From positions 147,989 to 211,988 of the forward strand of contig NZ_JACYHB010000007.1 in NCBI RefSeq assembly GCF_014837295.1: a stretch of DNA of 64,000 bases, given 5' to 3'. The DNA is from Cellulosimicrobium arenosum (GTDB lineage Bacteria; Actinomycetota; Actinomycetes; Actinomycetales; Cellulomonadaceae). A model generated the notes under the pieces. It ran no database searches, was not told where the DNA came from, and was given only the letters and a program-made list of their open reading frames with translations. Position 1 is the first letter of the stretch. Each line of letters opens with the position of its first letter. This document shows, piece by piece, positions 33,140 to 42,462 of this stretch. A program made the translations under genes and the position numbers.

Positions 33140-33469
33140 ATGGCACTCGCGTGGATCGTCCTCGTCCTGTCCGGCATGCTCGAGTCCGGCTGGGCGCTGA
33201 GCCTCAAGGCCTCGGAGGGCCTGACCAGGCTCTGGCCCAGCGTCTCGTTCGTCGTCCTGCTCGTCCTCAGCATGGTCGGGCTGAGCTACGCCCTCAAGAC
33301 GCTGCCCGTCGGCGTCGCCTACGGTGTGTGGGTGGGGATCGGGGCGTCCTTGACCGCGGTCCTCGCGGTCGTGCTGTTCGGCGAGGCCGTCTCCGTCCTC
33401 AAGGTGATCTCCCTCGTGCTCATCGTCGCGGGGGTCGTCGGTCTCAATCTCTCCGGTGGGGGGCACTGA
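33140..33469 (+). CDS. small multidrug resistance (SMR) transporter of the SugE/Gdx type
   Basis: 109 aa from ATG 33140 with GGAG at 33129-33132. It has four membrane helices. The key acidic residue Glu15 lies in SGMLESGWALSLK, where the G-x-x-E-x-x-W-A-x-x-L-K pattern is that of SugE/Gdx guanidinium and quaternary-ammonium exporters rather than EmrE. A lone subunit suggests a homodimer. The stop overlaps the tetR start (TGATG), so the two are translationally coupled. No guanidine riboswitch fits in the leader; a palindromic operator does. Confidence 0.9.
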   Translation: MALAWIVLVLSGMLESGWALSLKASEGLTRLWPSVSFVVLLVLSMVGLSYALKTLPVGVAYGVWVGIGASLTAVLAVVLFGEAVSVLKVISLVLIVAGVVGLNLSGGGH

Positions 33470-34131
33470 TGGTTCGGACGGCGACGGCCCACGACGACGC
33501 GGCGGTCGATCGTCAGGCCCCGCGCCGGCAGGCGCGCGGCAACGCCCGACGCGACCTGATCGTCCGCGCGGCCGCCGACCTCATCATGCAGGCGGGGCCG
33601 GGGGCGGTCACGCACCGCGCCGTCGCGTCCCGGGCAGCAGTGCCGCTCGCCGCCACGACGTACTACTTCACCGGTCTCGACGACCTCATCGGCGCCGCCG
33701 GGAAGGTCGTCGTCGCCGGTTGGGCCGCGCACGCGCGCGACGCCTCCGCGCGGGCCGCGCGGCACGGAGCCGCGAGCGGCGACGGCGCCACGTCCGCCGA
33801 GACGCTCGTCGACGCCGTCCTGCCGCCCGGCGGCGACCCGGAGGTGCGCGGCTTCTACGAGCACCTCGTCGGCGCCGGCCGGCACCCGTCGCTCGCGCAC
33901 GCGTACGCGGACGGCCGCGACCAGCTCGACGCGGCGATCTCCGACGTTCTCGCGACCCTGGGAGAGCAGCGCACGAGTCCCGCGCTGCTGGTCGCCTTGG
34001 TCGACGGCGCGGCGGTCAGTGCGCTGGCCGAGGGGCGCGACGTGCGCGCGCTGGCCGCGTCGCTCGTGGCGGAGCTGCTCGACGGCCGGACCCAGGGTGC
34101 CGTCGAGCCGCGGCCGGGAGCGGTGACCTAA
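33469..34131 (+). CDS. TetR family regulator of the SMR gene
   Basis: 220 aa from ATG 33469. The N-terminal helix-turn-helix has RDLIVRAAADLIMQAG, then VTHRAVASRAAVPLAATTYYF, the YYHF-like end of the TetR DNA-binding domain. The C-terminal ligand domain is unclassified. It is coupled to the SMR gene and probably represses it through the palindrome at 33068-33083. It ends 9 nt before menC, so read-through into menCD is likely. Confidence 0.9.
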   Translation: MVRTATAHDDAAVDRQAPRRQARGNARRDLIVRAAADLIMQAGPGAVTHRAVASRAAVPLAATTYYFTGLDDLIGAAGKVVVAGWAAHARDASARAARHGAASGDGATSAETLVDAVLPPGGDPEVRGFYEHLVGAGRHPSLAHAYADGRDQLDAAISDVLATLGEQRTSPALLVALVDGAAVSALAEGRDVRALAASLVAELLDGRTQGAVEPRPGAVT

Positions 34132-34140
34132 CCTGGAGGC

Positions 34141-35151
34141 GTGCCAGACCCCCGTGCGACCGTCGTCTACCGCACCGCGTTGACCACCCGGTTCCGTGGC
34201 CTCGACTCCCGCGACGGCGTCCTGGTGCGCGGCGACGCCGGCTGGGGCGAGTTCTCGCCGTTCTGGGACTACGACGACGCGGAGTGCGTCCCGTGGCTGC
34301 GCGCGGCCCGCGAGGGGGCCGACGACGGCTGGCCGACGCCCGTGCGCGACCACGTGCCCGTGAACGTCACCGTGCCCGCCGTCGGCCCCGACCGCGCCCG
34401 CGAGATCGTCGCGGGGTCCCGCGGGTGCCGCACGGCCAAGGTGAAGGTCGCCCAGCGCGGCTCCGGTGGCGACCTCGAACCGCTCTCCGCGGAGATCGCC
34501 CGGCTCGAGGCGGTCCGTGACGCGCTCGGGTCCGGCGGACGGGTCCGCGTCGACGCCAACGGTGCGTGGGACGTCGACGAGGCCCTGCGCCGTCTGCCCC
34601 ACCTCGACCGGGCCGCGGGCGGCCTCGAGTACGTCGAGCAGCCGTGCGCCGACGTCGCGGGGCTCGCGGCGGTCCGGCGCGGGCAGCGCGGCGACGCGGC
34701 CGTCCCGGTCGCCGCCGACGAGTCGATCCGGCGTGCCGAGGACCCGCTCGCGGTCGTGCGCGCGGACGGCGCGGACGTCGTCGTGCTGAAGGTCCAGCCC
34801 CTCGGTGGCGTGCGCGCGTGCCTCGAGCTCGCCGAGCTGGTCGGTCTGCCCGTCGTCGTGTCGTCCGCCCTGGAGTCGTCGGTGGGCATCGCGGCGGGCG
34901 TCGCGCTGGCTGCGGCGCTGCCCGAGCTGCCGTACGCGTGCGGGCTGGCGACCGTGCAGCTCTTCGCCGACGACGTGACCGACCACCCGCTGCTCCCCGT
35001 GGACGGGGCGCTCCCGGTCCGGGCGGCGGAGCCGACGCGGGCCGCGCTCGGCGCGACCGCCGCGGACCCCGCGACCGAGGACCGGTGGCGCGACCGCCTC
35101 GCTCGCGTCGCGGCCCGTGCCGGCCGTCCGACCGTGGGGCCTGCGCGGTGA
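34141..35151 (+). CDS. menC: o-succinylbenzoate synthase
   Basis: 336 aa from GTG 34141, whose GGAGG is unusually close (1 nt). It is an enolase-superfamily enzyme: Lys pair in TAKVKVAQ, metal ligands in VRVDANGAWD, LEYVEQPC and VAADESIR, and a final catalytic Lys in VVLKVQPLGG. It dehydrates SHCHC to o-succinylbenzoate. It overlaps menD by four bases (GTGA). Confidence 0.94.
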   Translation: MPDPRATVVYRTALTTRFRGLDSRDGVLVRGDAGWGEFSPFWDYDDAECVPWLRAAREGADDGWPTPVRDHVPVNVTVPAVGPDRAREIVAGSRGCRTAKVKVAQRGSGGDLEPLSAEIARLEAVRDALGSGGRVRVDANGAWDVDEALRRLPHLDRAAGGLEYVEQPCADVAGLAAVRRGQRGDAAVPVAADESIRRAEDPLAVVRADGADVVVLKVQPLGGVRACLELAELVGLPVVVSSALESSVGIAAGVALAAALPELPYACGLATVQLFADDVTDHPLLPVDGALPVRAAEPTRAALGATAADPATEDRWRDRLARVAARAGRPTVGPAR

Positions 35152-36962
35152 GCGCGCCGGACGTGCCGCCCTCGGTCCGGGCGGCGCGCGCGCTCGTCGC
35201 GTCGCTCGTCGCGCACGGCGTGCGCGACGTCGTGCTCGCCCCGGGGTCGCGGTCCGCGCCGCTCGCCTACGCGGTCGCCGCGGCGGCCGACGCCGGCCTC
35301 CTGCGCCTGCACGTGCGCGTCGACGAGCGCACGGCGGGGTTCCTCGCGCTCGGCCTCTCCCGCGGTGCGGACCGGGTCGAGCACCCGGGCGGGGTGACGC
35401 TCCCGCGTCCGGTCGCGCTCGTCACGACCTCGGGGACCGCGGTCGCGAACCTCCATCCCGCCGTCCTCGAGGCGCACCACACCGGCGTGCCCCTCGTCGT
35501 GCTCGCCGCCGACCGCCCGCACGAGCTGCGCGGGACCGGGGCCAACCAGACGACGGACCAGGTCTCGATGTTCGGCCCGGCGGTCCGGCTCGTCGCGGAC
35601 GTCCCTGCCCCGGACGGCCGCGACGGGGAGGTCCGGGACCTGCTGGCGACGGCCGGTCGTGCGGTCGCGGCGGCCCTCGGCGTCCGTACCGGGAGCCCGG
35701 GTCCCGTCCACCTGAACCTCGCGTTCCGCGAGCCCCTCGTGCCGCCGGCAGACCTGGACCCTGCCGCGTCCGGGCTCCCGGAGGTGTACCCGGCCGGGTG
35801 GCGGCGGACCACCGTCGTGCCTGCCGTGACGTCGGCACCGGACCTGCCTCTCCCGCCCGCCCGGACGGTGGTCGTCGCCGGCGACGGCGCGGGTGCGGTC
35901 GCGCGCGAGCTCGCCGAGGCCCGCGGGTGGCCGTTGCTCGCCGAGCCGTCGTCCGGCGCGCGCAGCGGGCCGGCCTCCGTGATCGCGCCGTCGCTGGTGC
36001 TCGCGGCCGACGAGGTCGCCGCAGGCCTGGAGCACGTCGTGGTGGTCGGGCGTGCGACGCTCACCCGGCCGGTCCAGCAGCTCCTCGCCCGGCCGGACGT
36101 CGCCGTGACGGTCGTGAGCCCGGGGGGCGGGCCGTGGCCGGACGCGGCCCGCACCGCGGGGTCGGTCCTGCCGGGCGTCCCGGCGACGTGGCTCGCCACC
36201 CACAGCAGCGGGGGCACCGACGGCACCGGCGTCGACCGTCCCTGGCTCGAGCGGTGGCGAGCCGCGAGCGCGGCAGCCGCGCGCGTCGTCGGGCAGGTCC
36301 TGTCCGACGACGCCGCGCCCACCGGCCCGTCGGTGGCCCGCGCCGTGGCCGCGGCGTCCACGCCGCACGACGTGCTCGTGGTGGGGTCGTCGAACCCGGC
36401 GCGCGACCTCGACGTCGTGCTCGGCGTCGACGATCCCGTCGGCGGCGTCGACGCCCGGGTGCGGGTCGTCGCGAACCGTGGCCTCGCGGGGATCGACGGG
36501 ACGGTCTCCACCGCGATCGGGGTCGCGCTCGCGGGGAGCGGTCGCCGGACGCGCGCGCTGGTGGGCGACCTGACGTTCCTGCACGACGTCGGCGGGCTGC
36601 TGCGCGGGCCGGGGGAGCCGTCCGTGGACCTCCAGGTGGTCGTCGTCAACGACGACGGCGGGTCGATCTTCGCCGGGCTCGAGCCCGGCGCGCTCGGCGA
36701 GGGCTCGGCGCCCGGTGCCGCGACGTTCGAGCGCGTCTTCGCCACGCCGCACGGGGCCGACCTCGCGCACCTCTGCGCGGGGTACGGCGTGGAGCACCGC
36801 CTCGTGCCCGACGTGGCGTCGTTGCGCGAGGCCCTCGCGTCCCCGTCCCGGGGGGTGCAGGTGCTCGAGGTCCGCGTCGCGCGCGACGCCCGGCGGCGCG
36901 ACGGCGCAGCGCTCGCCGAACGTGTGGGGCACGCGGTGCGGGAGACGCTCGGGTCGCGCTGA
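35148..36962 (+). CDS. menD: SEPHCHC synthase (thiamine-diphosphate enzyme)
   Basis: 604 aa from GTG 35148, which overlaps the menC stop. Its features are the ThDP fold, with the start LVAHGVRDVVLAPGSRSAPL, the catalytic-region Glu in VDERTAGFLALGL, TTSGTAVANLHPAV, and the ThDP/Mg motif GDLTFLHDVGGLL ending in VNDDGGSIF. It condenses isochorismate with 2-oxoglutarate. Length is normal for actinobacteria (~550-600). Confidence 0.95.
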   Translation: MSAPDVPPSVRAARALVASLVAHGVRDVVLAPGSRSAPLAYAVAAAADAGLLRLHVRVDERTAGFLALGLSRGADRVEHPGGVTLPRPVALVTTSGTAVANLHPAVLEAHHTGVPLVVLAADRPHELRGTGANQTTDQVSMFGPAVRLVADVPAPDGRDGEVRDLLATAGRAVAAALGVRTGSPGPVHLNLAFREPLVPPADLDPAASGLPEVYPAGWRRTTVVPAVTSAPDLPLPPARTVVVAGDGAGAVARELAEARGWPLLAEPSSGARSGPASVIAPSLVLAADEVAAGLEHVVVVGRATLTRPVQQLLARPDVAVTVVSPGGGPWPDAARTAGSVLPGVPATWLATHSSGGTDGTGVDRPWLERWRAASAAAARVVGQVLSDDAAPTGPSVARAVAAASTPHDVLVVGSSNPARDLDVVLGVDDPVGGVDARVRVVANRGLAGIDGTVSTAIGVALAGSGRRTRALVGDLTFLHDVGGLLRGPGEPSVDLQVVVVNDDGGSIFAGLEPGALGEGSAPGAATFERVFATPHGADLAHLCAGYGVEHRLVPDVASLREALASPSRGVQVLEVRVARDARRRDGAALAERVGHAVRETLGSR

Positions 36963-37023
36963 GGTCGGTGCCGGACCCGCGTCCCGGCCGAGGGCGCCGG
37001 ACTCGCAGCGAACTCCCAGGTAG

Positions 37024-37045
37024 GTTCAAGCCTCGTTCAAGGCCA
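37024..37045 (+). promoter_or_regulatory. 11-bp direct repeats resembling a PhoP/OmpR-family box before the HtrA-like protease
   Basis: GTTCAAGCCTC (37024-37034) is followed directly by GTTCAAGGCCA (37035-37045): two copies in tandem with an 11-bp period, one helical turn. That is the arrangement of actinobacterial PHO-box-type sites (GTTCA core) bound by response regulators. The pair ends 37 nt before the start codon. Confidence 0.5.
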
Positions 37046-37082
37046 GGGGTGTGAAGTAGTGGTCAGAACCGAGGAGGCCACC

Positions 37083-38645
37083 ATGACCACGAACGCCGAC
37101 CAGAACCCCCGCGAGACCGTCGCGTCGCCCGAGCACCCCACGCCGGAGCAGACGCAGCCGCTCGCCGTGCAGCAGCCCGAGCCGCTGCACCCTGCGCCGT
37201 CCTACGCGCCCGCCGCCGCGGCGTCGGACCCCTCGCGCGGCACGCAGAACGCCGCCGGGTACCCCTACGCGTACACCGGGGCGCCCCACGGCGGTGTCCC
37301 GGCCCCGCCCGCCCCGCCCGTGGCGGAGCCGACCCCGGACGGGTCCGGCAAGCGCCGCAAGGGCTGGGTGCCGGTGGTCAGCGCCGCCGCGATCGCGGCC
37401 GTCGTCGCGAGCGTCGGCACGGCCGGGCTCGTCGGCGCGTTCGGCCAGGACGTCGGCTCGACCTCGCTCGCCGACGTCGCCGCGCCCGAGCAGACCAGCG
37501 CAGCGCCCGTGTCGAGCTCGTCGTCGCAGAACCCCGACTGGGAGGCCGTGACGCAGGCCGTCGCACCGTCGGTCGTGGCGATCCAGGTCCAGACCGAGGC
37601 CGGTGGGGCCGAGGGCTCCGGCGTGATCGTGGACGACCAGGGCCACGTCGTGACGAACAACCACGTCGTCGGCGGCGCGACCGACGGGACGGTCCAGGTG
37701 TCGCTGAGCGACGGCCGGCTGTTCACGGCGAAGGTCGTCGGCACCGACCCCACGACCGACCTGGCCGTCGTCCAGATCCAGGACGCCCCGGACGACCTCG
37801 TGCCCGCGACGCTCGGCGACTCGGACGCCGTCACGGTCGGCGAGTCCGTGCTCGCGGTCGGCAACCCGCTCGGCCTCGCGAACTCGGCGACGACCGGCAT
37901 CGTCTCCGCCGTCGACCGGCCGGTGTCCGCGTCGGGCGAGACCGGCGGCACGTCGGTCGTGACGAACGCGATCCAGATCGACGCGGCCGTCAACCCCGGC
38001 AACTCCGGCGGCCCGCTGTTCGACGCGCAGGGCCGTGTCATCGGCATCACCTCGTCGATCGCGACCCTGTCGAGCGGCGGCGGGCAGTCCGGCTCCATCG
38101 GTCTCGGGTTCGCCATCCCGGTGAACCTCGCCAAGGAGATCAGCCAGCAGCTCGTCGAGAACGGCACCGCGGAGCACGCGTTCCTCGGGGTGACGCTGTC
38201 CGACGCGACCGCGACGGCCGACGGCGTGACCCGTCGGGGCGCCCAGGTCGAGCAGGTGACGCAGGGTTCGCCGGCCGCCGAGGCAGGCATCCAGGCCGGT
38301 GACGTCATCGTCGCGATCGACGAGGCGTCCGTCGGCGGGGCCGAGTCGCTGACCGCGTTCGTGCGCGAGCGCACCGCCGGGCAGGAGTCGACCCTGACGG
38401 TCGTGCGAGACGGGTCCGCACAGGACCTGAAGGTCACCCTGGCGACGAAGCCCGCCGACGACACGACCGGTTCGCAGGGCTCGGACGGTTCGCAGGACGG
38501 CCAGGGGCAGCTCCCGGGTCAGCAGGGTCAGCAGGGCCAGCAGGGTGAGCAGGGCCAGGACGGTCAGCAGGGCGAGCAGACCGACCCGAGCGACCCCGGC
38601 AACGTGCCCGACCCGTTCGACTGGTTCTTCGGCGGGCAGGGCTGA
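37083..38645 (+). CDS. membrane-anchored HtrA-like serine protease with PDZ domain
   Basis: 520 aa from ATG 37083 with GAGGAGG at 37071-37077 (a GTG at 37059 is in frame but lacks this). A ~100-residue Pro/Gln/Ala-rich cytoplasmic lead precedes one membrane helix (WVPVVSAAAIAAVVASVGTA). The trypsin-like domain has His194 (TNNHVVGG), Asp226 (TDLAVVQI) and Ser308 (NPGNSGGPLFD). A PDZ domain covers about 375-460. The C-terminal tail is a Gln/Gly/Asp repeat (GQQGQQGQQGEQGQ) ending in DPFDWFFGGQG. It is likely an envelope stress protease. Direct repeats upstream suggest two-component control. Confidence 0.92.
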   Translation: MTTNADQNPRETVASPEHPTPEQTQPLAVQQPEPLHPAPSYAPAAAASDPSRGTQNAAGYPYAYTGAPHGGVPAPPAPPVAEPTPDGSGKRRKGWVPVVSAAAIAAVVASVGTAGLVGAFGQDVGSTSLADVAAPEQTSAAPVSSSSSQNPDWEAVTQAVAPSVVAIQVQTEAGGAEGSGVIVDDQGHVVTNNHVVGGATDGTVQVSLSDGRLFTAKVVGTDPTTDLAVVQIQDAPDDLVPATLGDSDAVTVGESVLAVGNPLGLANSATTGIVSAVDRPVSASGETGGTSVVTNAIQIDAAVNPGNSGGPLFDAQGRVIGITSSIATLSSGGGQSGSIGLGFAIPVNLAKEISQQLVENGTAEHAFLGVTLSDATATADGVTRRGAQVEQVTQGSPAAEAGIQAGDVIVAIDEASVGGAESLTAFVRERTAGQESTLTVVRDGSAQDLKVTLATKPADDTTGSQGSDGSQDGQGQLPGQQGQQGQQGEQGQDGQQGEQTDPSDPGNVPDPFDWFFGGQG

Positions 38646-38650
38646 GGCCC

Positions 38651-38681
38651 GACGGCGCGCGTTCCCCCGACGCGCGCCGTC
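38651..38681 (+). terminator. hairpin terminator after the HtrA-like gene
   Basis: A perfect 12-bp stem (38651-38662 with 38670-38681), loop 7 nt, starts five bases after the stop. A second perfect 13-bp hairpin follows at 38714-38743 with a 4-nt loop. Confidence 0.75.
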
Positions 38682-38835
38682 CTCCCTCCGCGCAGGATGC
38701 GGAGGTCCGCGGCCGAGGCCGGTGGCTGTCGCCACCGGCCTCGACCTCTGTCGGGACGGGTCGGGTGGCGCGTGGGACGTGCGGGCCACACGATCGACCC
38801 ATGAACCACGTCGGAAGCGAAACCCGGGGCCGGCC

Positions 38836-39516
38836 GTGACGGGCGCGGTGCTCTTCGACGTCGACGGCACCCTCGTCGACTCCAACTACGTCCAGGTGGA
38901 CGCGTGGGTGCGGGCGTTCCGCGACGCCGGGGTCGAGGTCGACGCCTGGCACGTCCACCGGTCGCTGGGCCAGGCCGGCCCGCAGCTGATCGAGCGGGTC
39001 GCGCGCTCCCGGGGCCTCGAGCTCGACGACGCGGTCGCCGATCGGGTCGCGGACGCGCACTCGCGCCACTCCGCCGGGTCCGCGCACCTGCTGCGCGCGT
39101 TCGACGGCGCGGCCGACCTCGTCCGGGCGGTGCGCGAGCGGGGCGCGCGCGCCGTCCTGGCGACGTCGGCCTCCCCGGACACGCTCGGGCACCTGCGCGA
39201 GGTCCTCGACGTCGAGGAGCACCTGCACGCCGTGACGTCGGCCGACGACGTCGAGGTGTCCAAGCCGGAGCCCCAGCTGGTGCGGGTGGCGCTCGACGCC
39301 GCTGGCGTCGAGCCGTCCGACGCGGTGTTCGTCGGTGACTCGGTGTGGGACGCGCTCGCGGCCGGTCGGGCGGGGGTGCCGTGCGTGGCGGTCCTGAGCG
39401 GCGGCGTCGGGCGCCAGGAGCTGGTCGACGCGGGAGCGGTCGAGGTCTACGACGACGTCGCCGCGCTCCTCGCGGGCCTGGACGGCAGCGCCCTGGCCGC
39501 CGCCTGGGCGCGCTAG
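38836..39516 (+). CDS. HAD family hydrolase (phosphoglycolate phosphatase-like)
   Basis: 226 aa from GTG 38836; the open frame extends upstream, but family sequence starts here. Motif I is LFDVDGTLVDSN, motif II the ATSASPDT region, motif III SKPEPQL, and motif IV FVGDSVWDALAA. The helical cap between motifs I and II makes it a subclass IA (Gph/PgmB-type) hydrolase. Substrate unknown. Its last bases overlap the converging GNAT gene by four. Confidence 0.88.
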   Translation: MTGAVLFDVDGTLVDSNYVQVDAWVRAFRDAGVEVDAWHVHRSLGQAGPQLIERVARSRGLELDDAVADRVADAHSRHSAGSAHLLRAFDGAADLVRAVRERGARAVLATSASPDTLGHLREVLDVEEHLHAVTSADDVEVSKPEPQLVRVALDAAGVEPSDAVFVGDSVWDALAAGRAGVPCVAVLSGGVGRQELVDAGAVEVYDDVAALLAGLDGSALAAAWAR

Positions 39517-40019
39517 GCGGGCTGGTCGCGCGCCGCGAGCGCCTTGGTGAAGAACCCTGCCGTCTCGGTGTACCCCACCGAGGTGTAGAACTCGCGGGAC
39601 ATCCCGCTCGCGAGGCCCACGCGCGCCGCGCCGATCCCGGTCGCCCAGGTCTCGGCGTCGGCGAGGAGGGCGCGTCCGACGCCCCGTCGGCGCGCGTCGG
39701 GAGCGACGGCGATCTCCTCGATGCGGCACACGACGCCGTTGGACGCGAACGTCAGGTGCTGTGCCGCGAGCAGGTACCCGACCACGCGGTCGTCCAGCTC
39801 GGCGACCACGAGGCGGGTGTCCAGCGCGCGCAGCAGCGGTCCGAACGAGCGGTCGAAGGCGTCGCGCGCCGGGTCGTGCCGGGGGATCTCGTGGACGAGC
39901 TCCCACAGGGCGTCGCGGTCGGCGACGGTCGCGCGCCGCACCGTGGTGTCGGCTCCCGCGCGTGCGGTGACGCGGGTCGGGTCGGTGGTGTCGTGGCTGG
40001 TCGCGGGCATCTGCGCCAA
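39513..40019 (-). CDS. GNAT family N-acetyltransferase
   Basis: 168 aa. The core motif IEEIAVAPDARRRGVGRALL is the acetyl-CoA loop, and SREFYTSVGYTETAGFFTKAL is the C-terminal motif. It also contains LWELVHEIPRHDPARDAF. No neighbour points to a substrate. Confidence 0.85.
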   Translation of the reverse strand: MAQMPATSHDTTDPTRVTARAGADTTVRRATVADRDALWELVHEIPRHDPARDAFDRSFGPLLRALDTRLVVAELDDRVVGYLLAAQHLTFASNGVVCRIEEIAVAPDARRRGVGRALLADAETWATGIGAARVGLASGMSREFYTSVGYTETAGFFTKALAARDQPA

Positions 40020-40097
40020 CCTAGCAAGTGGCGGGGGCGGCTGGGACGAGCTTCCGCGGAACGGACGTAAGAGAGCAGAGGTGACATTCCTCGCGCG

Positions 40098-41483
40098 TCA
40101 GGAGCCGAGCGCGTACCGCAGCGGCTCGAGCTTGGCCTCGGACTCGGCGACCTCGGCGGCGGGGTCGGACGCCGCGACGATCCCGCACCCGGCGAAGAGC
40201 CGTACGCACCGCGGGTCCTCGGTCGAGAGCTCGGCCGACCGCAGGGCGATGCCCCACTCGCCGTCGCCGTCCGCGCCGAGCCATCCCACCGGCCCGGCGT
40301 ACCGGCCGCGGTCCATGCCCTCGATCTCGCGGATGAGGTCCCGCGCGAGGTGCGTCGGCGTCCCGCACACCGCGGCCGAGGGGTGCAGCGCGGCGGCGAG
40401 CGCGAGACTCGTCGGCCCGGCTGCGGGTCCGTCGGGCGTGAGCCCACCGCCGCGAGCGTCGAGGACGCCGGTGACGTCGGAGGCCAGGTGCATGACGTTC
40501 GGCAGGTGCAGGACGAACGGTGCGTCCGGCACGTTCATCGACGAGCAGAACGGCGCGAGGGCGTGCGCGACGGACGCGACGGCGTACTCGTGCTCCTCGA
40601 GGTCCTTGGAGGACCGGGCGAGCTGGGCGGCACGCAGGAGCGCGTCGTCGTCGGACAGCCCCGCACGACGGATCGTGCCTGCCAGGACGCGGGAGGTGAC
40701 CAGGCCCTTCTCGCTGCGCACGAGGAGCTCGGGCGTCGCGCCGACCATGCCGTCGACCGAGAACGTCCAGCACGCCTCGTAGGCGGCGGCCAGTCGCGCG
40801 AGGAGCCAGCGAGGGTCCACCGGCTCGGTCGTGTGCGCGATGACGTCACGCGCCAGGACGACCTTCTCGAGCGCGCCCGCGCGGATGCGGTCCACGCCCT
40901 CGCGCACGACGTCGGCCCAGTCGTCCGCGCCGAGCGCCCCGTCGCGCCAGGTGATGTCCCCGGGTGCGCCGACGGGCGTGCGGGGGGTGCGGGCGAGGAC
41001 GTCCGCCACGTCGGCGGGGGGCGAGGAGAGGGAGCCCGCGGTGTCGACGGTCGTGAGCCAGGTCCGCCCCTCGCGTCGACCGACCACGACGCGCGGCACG
41101 ATCAGCGTCCCGCCCGCCCGCACCGGCTCGTGCGCGTCGTCGCCGGGCGCGGAGTCGTCGAACGCGAACGACCCGAACGCGACCGGCCCGGTCCCCGGCA
41201 GGCCGACCTCGTCGCGCACGACGGCGCGTTCCAGCGTCTCGTGCCACGCGGCCTCGGCGTCGGCGAACCGTCCCGGTCCCCACGTGTCGAGGCGCAGCGC
41301 CTCGCCCCAGCCCACGATCCCGTCGCCGCGGCGCACCCAGGTCAGGGGCCGCGCGTCGGGGAGGAGGTCGACGAGCGCGGCGGGCCCGCCGGGCAGGTCG
41401 TCGATCGCGGTGGTGCGCACGACGAGCGGGTACGGCCGGGCACCGGGCCGCGGCGTCGTGGGAGCCGAGGGTTCAGCGGTCAT
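40098..41483 (-). CDS. menF: isochorismate synthase
   Basis: 461 aa from ATG 41483; the frame continues upstream over the menG promoter area, where it loses family resemblance. The chorismate-binding fold is shown by KVVLARDVIA, a FSVDGMVGATPELLV segment, LAGTIRRAG, HPSAAVCGTPTHLARDLI, GPVGWLGADGDGEWGIALR and the end LFAGCGIVAASDPAAEV. It makes isochorismate for MenD. A salicylate/siderophore role is less likely given the surrounding men genes. Confidence 0.92.
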   Translation of the reverse strand: MTAEPSAPTTPRPGARPYPLVVRTTAIDDLPGGPAALVDLLPDARPLTWVRRGDGIVGWGEALRLDTWGPGRFADAEAAWHETLERAVVRDEVGLPGTGPVAFGSFAFDDSAPGDDAHEPVRAGGTLIVPRVVVGRREGRTWLTTVDTAGSLSSPPADVADVLARTPRTPVGAPGDITWRDGALGADDWADVVREGVDRIRAGALEKVVLARDVIAHTTEPVDPRWLLARLAAAYEACWTFSVDGMVGATPELLVRSEKGLVTSRVLAGTIRRAGLSDDDALLRAAQLARSSKDLEEHEYAVASVAHALAPFCSSMNVPDAPFVLHLPNVMHLASDVTGVLDARGGGLTPDGPAAGPTSLALAAALHPSAAVCGTPTHLARDLIREIEGMDRGRYAGPVGWLGADGDGEWGIALRSAELSTEDPRCVRLFAGCGIVAASDPAAEVAESEAKLEPLRYALGS

Positions 41484-41646
41484 CGGTCTCAGCGTAAGCG
41501 TGGCGGACCCGCGCCGCGTCCGGCCGCCTTGCGTGCGCCCTCGATCGGGACGTCGAGGGGTGCCGGCTCGTCGGCGCGCGGACCCGGCGAGCGCGCCCAC
41601 GTGACTGCTGCACGCGACGTCGCGCACGGCGTGGAAACATGAGCCC

Positions 41647-42345
41647 ATGCCCCGCGCCAGCCTGGACAAGAAGCCCTCCGAGGTCGCGTCGATGTTCGAC
41701 GGGATCGCCGGCCGGTACGACCTGACCAACGACATCCTCTCGCTCGGCCAGGACCGGGCCTGGCGCCGCGCGACGGTCCGTGCCCTCGGCGCGATGCCCG
41801 GCGAGAAGGTGCTCGACCTCGCCGCGGGCACGGGGACGTCGAGCGAGCCCTTCGCCGACGACGGCGTGCGCGTCGTCCCGTGCGACTTCTCGATCGGGAT
41901 GCTCCAGGTCGGCAAGGAGCGCCGACCGGACCTCCCGTTCGTCGCCGGCGACGCGACGCGCCTGCCGTTCGCCGACGCGACGTTCGACGCCGTGACGATC
42001 TCGTTCGGGCTGCGCAACGTCGTCGACACCGAGGCGGCGCTGCGCGAGATGCTGCGTGTCGTGCGGCCGGGCGGGCGCGTGGTGATCTGCGAGTTCTCGA
42101 CCCCGACGTGGGGTCCGTTCCGCACGCTGTACCAGGAGTACCTCGTGCGGGCGCTGCCGCGCGTGGCTGCCGCCGTGACGCGCGAGGGCGGGTCGTACGA
42201 GTACCTCGCCGAGTCCATCGCGGCGTGGCCGGACCAGGAGGGCCTGGGCCGGCTGCTGCTGCGCGCGGGGTGGGAGAGGGTCGCCTACCGCAACCTGTCC
42301 GCCGGCATCGTCGCGCTGCACCGCGGGACCCGCCCCGCGACGTAG
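41647..42345 (+). CDS. menG: demethylmenaquinone methyltransferase
   Basis: 232 aa, ATG 41647. UbiE/MenG signatures are complete: [18 protein letters not shown], the SAM loop [36 protein letters not shown] region, and [19 protein letters not shown]. It performs the last methylation to menaquinone. Divergent from menF over 163 nt. Confidence 0.95.
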   Translation: MPRASLDKKPSEVASMFDGIAGRYDLTNDILSLGQDRAWRRATVRALGAMPGEKVLDLAAGTGTSSEPFADDGVRVVPCDFSIGMLQVGKERRPDLPFVAGDATRLPFADATFDAVTISFGLRNVVDTEAALREMLRVVRPGGRVVICEFSTPTWGPFRTLYQEYLVRALPRVAAAVTREGGSYEYLAESIAAWPDQEGLGRLLLRAGWERVAYRNLSAGIVALHRGTRPAT

Positions 42346-42462
42346 GCCGACGTCGGCGGAGGTCGGGTCCGGACGCCGCAGGTCCAGCTCGGGATTGGAC
42401 GCCGTAGGTCACGGTTTGGTTACACTGGCCCGGTCCCCTTCACCGACCCTCCGGAGCAGACC

